The translations under genes and the position numbers were made by a program. Positions 29,302 through 33,811 of a stretch of 33,811 nucleotides of DNA are shown here, in pieces. Every line of letters begins with the position of its first letter. The first letter of the stretch is position 1. Origin of the DNA: a virus; IMG/VR virus record IMGVR_UViG_3300048589_001555, positions 1 through 33,811 of that record. One strand, given 5' to 3'. The notes beneath the pieces were generated by a model. That model saw nothing but the letters and a program-made list of their open reading frames with translations, was not told the origin of the DNA and made no database searches.

Positions 29302-29598
29302 ATGCAGATCATAGAAGAACCTGTGTGCGACGTGACCCGCAACTGTAAAAACTACGCGACGGATGGCGGGGATCGGTTGGTGATTGGTGGTACTCTGGAG
29401 GTTCTGGATACCGCCACCGTCACCGGTTTGCAATCAGGATACGCTACCGAGCAAACGGCTGGAAGCGTGTATCAGGCTTCGAATCAGGCAGAGAGCGCCG
29501 CAACGACCATCGCCGATCTGAAGAGCGATTTCAACGCGCTTCTCCTTAAGATGAAGGACTCCGGAATGATGGCGGCGGATGAAGTGGGTTCGTCCTGA
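29302..29598 (+). CDS. Head fiber-like protein
   Basis: A 98-residue protein. 'GGDRLVIGGTLEVLDTATVTGL' followed by Ala/Thr-rich helix 'AESAATTIADLKSDFNALLLKMKDSGMMA' is the pattern of short 'head fiber' decoration proteins encoded just after the capsid gene in clostridial phages. GGAGGGACA lies before the ATG. Surface decoration of the head is likely, but direct evidence is lacking. Confidence 0.75.
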   Translation: MQIIEEPVCDVTRNCKNYATDGGDRLVIGGTLEVLDTATVTGLQSGYATEQTAGSVYQASNQAESAATTIADLKSDFNALLLKMKDSGMMAADEVGSS

Positions 29599-29600
29599 AG

Positions 29601-29918
29601 ATGAATACACTACTGGACAAGGTCAAGGCGAACCTGATCCTTGAGCACGATGCTGACGATGAACTGCTGCAGCAATATATCGCTGCAGCAGTTTCCTACG
29701 CCGAGAGCTACCAGCATCTCACTGCCGGAACTTACGAAGTAGCTGTCATGCCGCCGACGACCGAGCAGGCCGTGATCATGCTCGCCTCCCACTTTTACGA
29801 GAGTCGGGACGGCAGCACGGGTGGGTTCTTTGCAGACAATGTACAGGCGGGGCAGCAGACATGGGACACGGTGAACACGTTGCTCCGCCTAGATCGTTTT
29901 TGGGTATTTGGCGTATGA
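29601..29918 (+). CDS. Head-tail connector (gp6-like)
   Basis: A 105-residue helical protein: 'LLDKVKANLILEHDADDELLQQYIAAAVSYAESYQHL', then 'TEQAVIMLASHFYESRDGS' and C-terminal 'LRLDRFWVF' match the HK97 gp6/DNA-packaging connector family. It forms the ring below the portal. It begins 2 bases after the previous stop and overlaps the next start (ATGA). Confidence 0.9.
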   Translation: MNTLLDKVKANLILEHDADDELLQQYIAAAVSYAESYQHLTAGTYEVAVMPPTTEQAVIMLASHFYESRDGSTGGFFADNVQAGQQTWDTVNTLLRLDRFWVFGV

Positions 29919-30247
29919 GCTTTGGCAAAATGAACACGCATATTTCCATCGCCGAGGAAACGGTGACGAAGGACGCAGAGGGGTTTGCAACCAAAACGGA
30001 CAACGTCCTCACATCCATCCGCGCGTATCGGGAAGGGCGGCACGGCTCTCAGAAATGGGTTAACCGTGCTTCCTTTTCCGAGGCGACGGACTTATTCCGC
30101 TTTCGCGTGATCCCCGGGTTGAACATAACCACCGCGCACGTGATCCTTTGCGGCGATGATCGTTTTATCATCACGTCCGTCGAGGATGTGAAGGGCAGAA
30201 GAATGTATCTTGAATTATTAACGAAAAGGGTGACTTCGGATGGCTAA
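29915..30247 (+). CDS. Head closure / head-tail adaptor protein
   Basis: A 110-residue protein ('MSFGKMNTHISIAEETVTKDAEGFATKTDNVLTSIRAYREGRHGSQKW' beginning; 'RFRVIPGLNITTAHVILCGDDRFIITSVEDVKGRRMYLELLTKRV' end) with the beta-rich layout of phage head closure proteins (gp16/SPP1-like adaptor, Phage_H_T_join). It plugs the connector after packaging. Start and stop overlap both neighbours. Confidence 0.85.
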   Translation: MSFGKMNTHISIAEETVTKDAEGFATKTDNVLTSIRAYREGRHGSQKWVNRASFSEATDLFRFRVIPGLNITTAHVILCGDDRFIITSVEDVKGRRMYLELLTKRVTSDG

Positions 30248-30668
30248 AGTAAAAATCGAGATGCCAACCCAGCTGCTCGACCAGCTCGCTGGCATGGGAA
30301 ACGCACTCGACGCGGCGATTCCCAAAGCACTCGCGGCAGGCGGAAAGGTTGTGTTGGACAAGATGAAATCGAACCTGCGCGCAGCGATCGGGCGCGGGAC
30401 GAAGATGAAATCACGCTCGACCGGTAAGCTTGCCGCTTCGCTCGGCGTATCGCCGGCAAAGCTGGATCGCGAGGGAAATTTCGATATAAAAATAGGTTTT
30501 TCCGAAAACCGCGGCGCTGTGAGCAACGCTATGCTCGCGAATGTATTGGAATTCGGCAAGCATGGCCAACCGCCGAAGCCGTTTTTGAAGCAGACAAAAA
30601 ACTCGAGCCGCAAGCCGTGCATCGAGGCGATGCAGGCGGTGTTGAAGGAGGAATTGGATATCCCGTGA
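30240..30668 (+). CDS. HK97 gp10-like tail-joining protein
   Basis: A 142-residue protein. 'LLDQLAGMGNALDAAIPKALAAGGKVVLDKMKSNLRAAIG' and 'TGKLAASLGVSPAKLDREGNFDIKIGF...LANVLEFGKHGQPPKPFLKQT' fit the HK97-gp10-like family, including the 'NVLEFG....PPKPFL' motif. It links head and tail. Overlaps the previous gene by 8 bases and the next by 4. Confidence 0.92.
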   Translation: MAKVKIEMPTQLLDQLAGMGNALDAAIPKALAAGGKVVLDKMKSNLRAAIGRGTKMKSRSTGKLAASLGVSPAKLDREGNFDIKIGFSENRGAVSNAMLANVLEFGKHGQPPKPFLKQTKNSSRKPCIEAMQAVLKEELDIP

Positions 30669-31009
30669 GTATGTTAGAAGAACTGAATACGATTGTCACG
30701 AGCGCCGGCCTCCCTGTGGAAACCGGCGTTTTCTCCAGCGTTGCGCCGAGCGAGTACATCGTGATCACGCCGATCTCAGAGCACTTTGAGCTGTTTGCTG
30801 ACAATAAGCCCGGCATGAACATCGAGGAAGCACGGCTGTCGCTCTTTTCGATGTGTAACTACGGCACGAAGAAACGACAGCTTGTTCGGCTGCTGCTATC
30901 GGCGGGTTTCTTAGTAACGGAGCGGCGGTATATCGGATACGAAGAGGAGACGGGTTACCATAACCTGATTGTCGATGTAGCGCGTGAATATGAACAGGAG
31001 GTATTGTAA
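30665..31009 (+). CDS. Tail completion / minor capsid protein
   Basis: A 114-residue protein from GTG 30665, which overlaps the preceding stop (GTGA); ATG 30671 is the alternative. GGAGG at about 30646 serves either, at a long distance. 'LEELNTIVTSAGLPVETGVFSSVAPSEYIVITPISEHFELFADNK' and 'YHNLIVDVAREYE' match the small tail terminator-like proteins placed between gp10 and the major tail protein. Function by position and size. Confidence 0.78.
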   Translation: MSMLEELNTIVTSAGLPVETGVFSSVAPSEYIVITPISEHFELFADNKPGMNIEEARLSLFSMCNYGTKKRQLVRLLLSAGFLVTERRYIGYEEETGYHNLIVDVAREYEQEVL

Positions 31010-31600
31010 ATGGCAACCATCGGTTTGGATAAACTCTACTACGCGAAGATCACCGAGGGAACAAACGGCGATGAAACATATGCTACGCCGGTTTCGCTCG
31101 CCAAGGCGATGTCCGCGGAATTAAAGATCGATATCAACGAAGCGACGCTCTACGCCGATGATGGCGCCGCCGAGGTGGTCAAGGAGTTCAAGAGCGGCAC
31201 ATTGACGCTTGGCATCGACAATATCGGCGCGGCGGTCGCAAGTGATCTGACCGGTTCACAAATTGACGACAACAAAGTTCTGGTCTCCCAGAGCGAGAAT
31301 GGCGGTCAGCCGGTCGCGATCGGTTTCCGCGCAAAGAAGAGCAACGGCAGGTTTCGATACTTCTGGCTCTACCGCGTTGTGTTCGGCATTCCCGCGACGA
31401 ACCTGCAGACCAAGGGCGACAACATCACGTTCTCAACCCCGTCGATTGAGGGAACGATCATCCGCCGAAATAAGCTGGACGGTCAGGGAAAGCACCCTTG
31501 GAAGGCCGAGGTCAATGAGGATGATACCAGCGTACCGGCGGCGACGATCTCGGGCTGGTACACGCAGGTTTACGAGCCGACGTTCGCGGCGGAGGGCTAA
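31010..31600 (+). CDS. Major tail protein (phi13-type)
   Basis: A 196-residue protein starting right after the previous stop, with an AGGAGG (30998-31003) ribosome binding site. 'GLDKLYYAKITEGTNGDETYATPVSLAKAMSAELKIDINEATLYADDGAAEVVKEFKSGTLTLGID' is the characteristic N-terminal half of phi13-family major tail proteins, and the end 'TISGWYTQVYEPTF' also fits. It forms the tube of a long non-contractile tail, so the parent phage was a siphovirus. Confidence 0.93.
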   Translation: MATIGLDKLYYAKITEGTNGDETYATPVSLAKAMSAELKIDINEATLYADDGAAEVVKEFKSGTLTLGIDNIGAAVASDLTGSQIDDNKVLVSQSENGGQPVAIGFRAKKSNGRFRYFWLYRVVFGIPATNLQTKGDNITFSTPSIEGTIIRRNKLDGQGKHPWKAEVNEDDTSVPAATISGWYTQVYEPTFAAEG

Positions 31601-31604
31601 GGAT

Positions 31605-32018
31605 ATGGAAAACGACAGAGGCGCAATGATCCAGATTGGTAACCGGGAGTATGAGATGCTCCTGACAACGCGCGCGACCAAAGAGATAGCAAAACGCTAC
31701 GGAGGCTTGGAGCATTTGGGCGAAAAGCTCATGAAAGCGGAGAATTTTGAACTGGCGTTGGATGAGGTGGTATGGCTGATCACGCTGCTGGCCAATCAGA
31801 GCACGCTTGTGCACAACCTGCTTGAGCCGGACGATAAGCGCGAACTGCTGACCGAAGAAGCGGTTGAACTGCTTACCACGCCGCTGGATCTCTCCGGCTA
31901 CAAAACCGCGATCATGGAAGCGATGGTCAGGGGCACGGCGCGCCATGTCGAAAGCGAGGAGGAATCCTCAAAAAACGTGTTGGTCGGGCAAGCGATGAAG
32001 AGCTATTTGCCCGACTGA
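31605..32018 (+). CDS. Tail assembly chaperone G
   Basis: A 137-residue helical protein from ATG 31605 (GGAGGG 8 bases upstream): 'MIQIGNREYEMLLTTRATKEIAKRYGGLEHLGEKLMKAENFELALDEVVWLITLLANQ' is typical of phage tail assembly chaperones encoded before the tape measure gene. It coats the tape measure during tail assembly. Near its end is a -1 frameshift site that gives the longer GT form. In this window its partner gene, the tape measure, is absent. Confidence 0.9.
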   Translation: MENDRGAMIQIGNREYEMLLTTRATKEIAKRYGGLEHLGEKLMKAENFELALDEVVWLITLLANQSTLVHNLLEPDDKRELLTEEAVELLTTPLDLSGYKTAIMEAMVRGTARHVESEEESSKNVLVGQAMKSYLPD

Positions 32019-32179
32019 TCTTCTACGGGGTGACCCTGTTGGGGCGTTCGGAGCGCGAGGTTTGGCTCATGCCGCTTGGCGCTCTGTTAGACCAGTGGGA
32101 GGTATATAGGCAGTATCAGGGGATTGCTTCTGCAAAAACAGAACTTTCTATCGAAGATGTTGTGCCATCGTTCCTATAG
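31605..32179 (+). CDS. Tail assembly chaperone GT (-1 frameshift product)
   Basis: The G frame to base 31976, then a -1 shift at A AAA AAC, continuing for 67 codons to TAG 32177-32179. The T part reads '...ASDEELFARLIFYGVTLLGRSEREVWLMPLGALLDQWEVYRQYQ', which is the normal T-type extension (short helical domain that recruits tail tube protein). The total is about 191 residues. The T part has no start signal of its own, so frameshift is the natural way to make it. Confidence 0.88.
31970..31976 (+). promoter_or_regulatory. -1 ribosomal frameshift site A AAA AAC
   Basis: AAAAAAC in the frame tcA AAA AAC (AAA and AAC being zero-frame codons), 14 codons before the G stop. Downstream -1 frame stays open for 67 codons with chaperone T-like content. 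Conserved G/GT frameshifting is the rule in long-tailed phages. Confidence 0.92.
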
Positions 32180-32306
32180 AAATAGTTTACTTGAGCATGT
32201 TTGATGCAAATATACGATTTTGCTTTCGATTGTATCCACTCAGCGTATATGGTAAACTTGCTCTATCTTACTATATAACGTTCATAAAAAGGAATAGGAG
32301 CACGAA
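32180..32306. other. Right junction between phage genes and the diguanylate cyclase
   Basis: An AT-rich 127-base gap. It carries TATATA (32273-32278) and the ribosome binding site of the next gene but no ORF and no recognisable phage sequence. The tape measure gene expected here is missing. This is the likely deletion or attachment junction. Confidence 0.5.
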
Positions 32307-33656
32307 ATGAAGCGTTTACGAAATACGTTTATGGATTTAGCGATTCGTATGATCGGATTTGGGCTGCTCATTGGCATCGTTTTTCCGTTTTTCATGATCC
32401 TGCTTGGAGTGCCAAAAACAATCGCGTTCAGCGGTTTGTTTCTTGCATGCTGCGTTGCCGCAGGTGTGCTCGTCGGTTTCGTGAACATCCTGATTTCTCG
32501 CGTTACGGTGAAGAACAAGTTAACTGTACTGACGACGAAAATGCGGGATGTGAAGGATTCAATTATTATGGTTTCCGAAAATGGCAGGATCGGCGACTGC
32601 AGCGCAGAGCATTGCAGCATTCCTGTCGATACGGATGATGAATTTGGACAGAGTGCGCAGGCCTTCAATGAACTGATCGAATCGTTTGAAAAATCGCTTC
32701 GCATGCTCGATGAAATTAAAACATACACAGCGGCCTTTTCCAGTCAGCTGGACTTAAACACGCTCGCGGAGTATGCACTGGATCGCGTGATGGGTGGTAC
32801 AGGAGCAGATGCTGGCGCAATTTTGATTGAAAACGAAGGCGAGATTGTCGTACTGCATTCCTTCGGCATTCAAGATGCGAAGGAAACAGCAACAGATCCT
32901 CATGTTTTAAGAGCTTTTTCAAAAGGCGAAACCATTACCATCAAGTATCCTGCAGAGATTATTGTGGAAAGCACACTGACGCGATTTCATCCAAATGAAG
33001 TCATCATAGAGCCGGTGAAGTTCAAGAGCGTTCCCCTGGCTGTAATCCTGTTGGCAAAAGCCTCGCCTTTCTGTGCAGAGAACGTGAAACAACTGGCTAT
33101 TTTCACACAGAGCCTCGCCATTGCGCTGCATAACGCTCTGGAGCATGAGCAGCTGCAGAAGCTCGCGGCGCTTGATCCGTTGACGGGTATTTTGAATCGT
33201 CGATTTGGCATGATCCGACTGCGCGAGGAATACTCCCGGTCTGTGCGGCGCAGCGTGCCGCTTGCTGTGCTGATGTTTGACATCGATCATTTTAAGCAAG
33301 TGAATGATACATATGGCCATGTTGTCGGAGACCGAGTTTTGAAAAACATTACGAACTCGATTCGTCAAGGCATTCGGGAAGGCGACATTTTGCTGCGTTA
33401 TGGTGGAGAGGAGTTCATGGTCATACTGCCCGGCGCATCAAAGAACGATGCATTTACGATTGCGGAACGTGTACGTCACATCGTTCGGGAAAGCAAGACA
33501 ACATTTGGAGAGAACCAGATTAGTGTAACAATCAGTGTCGGCCTTGACTCCATGCCGGAAACCACGATCAGCGACGAACAGGAGTTGATTACGAACTCCG
33601 ACGAAGCGCTATACCGCTCGAAGAACTCGGGCAGGGATAAAGTTACGATCCACTAA
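32307..33656 (+). CDS. Membrane diguanylate cyclase (TM-HAMP-GAF-GGDEF)
   Basis: A 449-residue protein that makes the second messenger c-di-GMP from two GTP at the membrane. Two hydrophobic segments (about 13-34 and 38-63) precede a HAMP-like linker (65-135), a GAF-like sensor (about 140-277) and the GGDEF domain with 'DPLTGILNRR' (290-299), 'FDIDHFKQVND' (324-334) and active-site 'GGEEF' (366-370). The inhibitory site RxxD is present ('REGD', 357-360), so product inhibition is expected. AGGAG precedes the ATG. It is followed by a strong terminator. Most likely a chromosomal gene, not phage cargo. Confidence 0.95.
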   Translation: MKRLRNTFMDLAIRMIGFGLLIGIVFPFFMILLGVPKTIAFSGLFLACCVAAGVLVGFVNILISRVTVKNKLTVLTTKMRDVKDSIIMVSENGRIGDCSAEHCSIPVDTDDEFGQSAQAFNELIESFEKSLRMLDEIKTYTAAFSSQLDLNTLAEYALDRVMGGTGADAGAILIENEGEIVVLHSFGIQDAKETATDPHVLRAFSKGETITIKYPAEIIVESTLTRFHPNEVIIEPVKFKSVPLAVILLAKASPFCAENVKQLAIFTQSLAIALHNALEHEQLQKLAALDPLTGILNRRFGMIRLREEYSRSVRRSVPLAVLMFDIDHFKQVNDTYGHVVGDRVLKNITNSIRQGIREGDILLRYGGEEFMVILPGASKNDAFTIAERVRHIVRESKTTFGENQISVTISVGLDSMPETTISDEQELITNSDEALYRSKNSGRDKVTIH

Positions 33657-33683
33657 TTTCTAAATTCGCATATTCTTTCATGA

Positions 33684-33703
33684 AAACGACCTTCGGGTCG
33701 TTT
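33684..33703. terminator. Small hairpin after the GGDEF gene
   Basis: An 8-bp stem AAACGACC/GGTCGTTT with a TTCG tetraloop. It lacks a clear T-tract and may be a weak terminator or an RNA-stabilising structure ahead of the strong one that follows. Confidence 0.6.
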
Positions 33704-33712
33704 CAGTCTGTC

Positions 33713-33740
33713 AAAAAAGCCCCAATATTGGGGCTTTTTT
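33713..33740. terminator. Strong bidirectional rho-independent terminator
   Basis: A 28-bp perfect palindrome: AAAAAAGCCCC followed by AATATT and GGGGCTTTTTT, with poly-T on both strands. It ends the GGDEF transcript and shields the downstream transposase-like gene, whose -10 box begins 3 bases later. Confidence 0.95.
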
Positions 33741-33742
33741 GG

Positions 33743-33748
33743 TATAAT
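33743..33748 (+). promoter_or_regulatory. TATAAT -10 box adjoining the last start codon
   Basis: A perfect -10 sequence ends 6 bases before ATG 33755. If used, the RNA would begin at or next to the start codon, giving a leaderless or nearly leaderless message. AGAGGT between them is too close for a normal ribosome binding site. No -35 is recognisable because the palindrome occupies that place. Confidence 0.5.
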
Positions 33749-33754
33749 AGAGGT

Positions 33755-33811
33755 ATGTTAACAGAGAAGAAAACGATTGAGCGGGATACGCTGGAAATCA
33801 TGTGTACTGAG
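33755..33811 (+). CDS. Partial ORF, N-terminus of a putative IS1182-family transposase
   Basis: Nineteen codons to the window end: 'MLTEKKTIERDTLEIMCTE'. IS1182-family transposases typically start 'MLT....NRDQ.EIV..DQLVP', which fits the Met-Leu-Thr start, the ERD and the EI.C pattern. The call rests on few residues and on memory of the family, so it is tentative. If correct, an insertion sequence adjoins the right edge of the degraded prophage. Confidence 0.45.
   Translation, partial: MLTEKKTIERDTLEIMCTE

Larger units (their letters stand above)
1..32179. mobile_element. Incomplete mosaic prophage / integrative element
   Basis: A nearly continuous co-oriented run of phage-type genes: repressor, serine recombinase, replication, HNH, small and large terminase, portal, protease, capsid, connectors, major tail protein and tail chaperones. 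Tail tip and lysis genes are missing after 32179. No host gene is visible on the left, so the left boundary may lie outside the window. The right boundary is placed at the last recognisable phage codon. The first 8 kb is AT-richer than the rest, which points to a composite origin. No duplicated attachment core was found by eye. Confidence 0.8.

Noticed and set aside
26074-32179. Capsid-forming phage-inducible island
   Set aside because: The head genes fit, but a major tail protein and tail chaperones are also present and the integrase type differs, so a truncated prophage is simpler.
1-33811. tRNA or rRNA genes and an attachment-site duplication
   Set aside because: No cloverleaf or rRNA-like sequence was noticed, and no direct repeat shared by the two ends could be found by eye.

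Overview
The window reads as a mosaic, incomplete prophage (or prophage fused to an integrative element) in a Clostridia-like member of the Bacillota. The signs are strong GGAGG ribosome binding sites, ATG/GTG/TTG starts, a large serine recombinase, a Tn916-type sigma factor plus HTH regulator pair, and HK97-type head genes of the kind found in clostridial siphophages. No species can be named from sequence alone. Almost everything lies on the plus strand. The exceptions are the repressor at the left end and one zinc-ribbon gene between terminase and portal.

Layout. (1) 1-6150, visibly AT-richer: a divergent XRE repressor, then a tightly coupled operon. The operon encodes a serine-recombinase-like protein that has lost its catalytic residues, an intact large serine recombinase whose zinc ribbon is replaced by another C-terminal module, two free-standing proteins carrying versions of that module, and two ParB-fold proteins. 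This is the best candidate for an undescribed system: a multi-component recombinase. (2) 6151-9259: a gene-poor stretch ending in a terminator, a small ORF, the sigma/HTH pair, a DUF3825-like protein, a second sigma-like factor and a structured RNA candidate. (3) 9260-17488, GC-richer: a replication module (SNF2-like helicase, two conserved phage proteins, two more ParB-fold proteins, a DUF4406/DUF7768-like protein, CHC2-TOPRIM-D5 primase/helicase, two 93-bp iteron-bearing repeats that look like an origin, VRR-NUC nuclease, and a DUF1492/ArpU-type late regulator). (4) 17606-25623: packaging and DNA modification (HNH nuclease, small terminase, ParB-fused methyltransferase, HNH-AP2 homing endonuclease, 5-methylcytosine methyltransferase, three accessory proteins, large terminase). 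(5) 25658-25966, minus: a self-contained zinc-ribbon 'moron' with its own promoter and terminator. (6) 26074-32179: head and early tail genes from portal to the tail assembly chaperone pair G/GT, the latter made through a textbook A AAA AAC frameshift site.

The phage gene order stops directly after G/GT. The tape measure, distal tail, fibre, holin and lysin genes that should follow are absent from the window. Instead there is a membrane diguanylate cyclase with GAF and GGDEF domains, a strong terminator, and the first 19 codons of what looks like an IS1182-family transposase. The simplest reading is a prophage that lost its right part by deletion or rearrangement, possibly IS-linked. The head genes and both frameshift-dependent chaperones remain intact.

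How the parts fit: repressor and recombinase operon for maintenance and excision; sigma-like factors and the DUF1492 regulator for staged transcription; helicase and primase acting at the repeat origin; methyltransferases for protection of phage DNA; HNH, TerS, TerL and portal for packaging; protease, capsid, head fibre and connector proteins for the head. All functions are inferred from sequence motifs and gene order. No database search was run.
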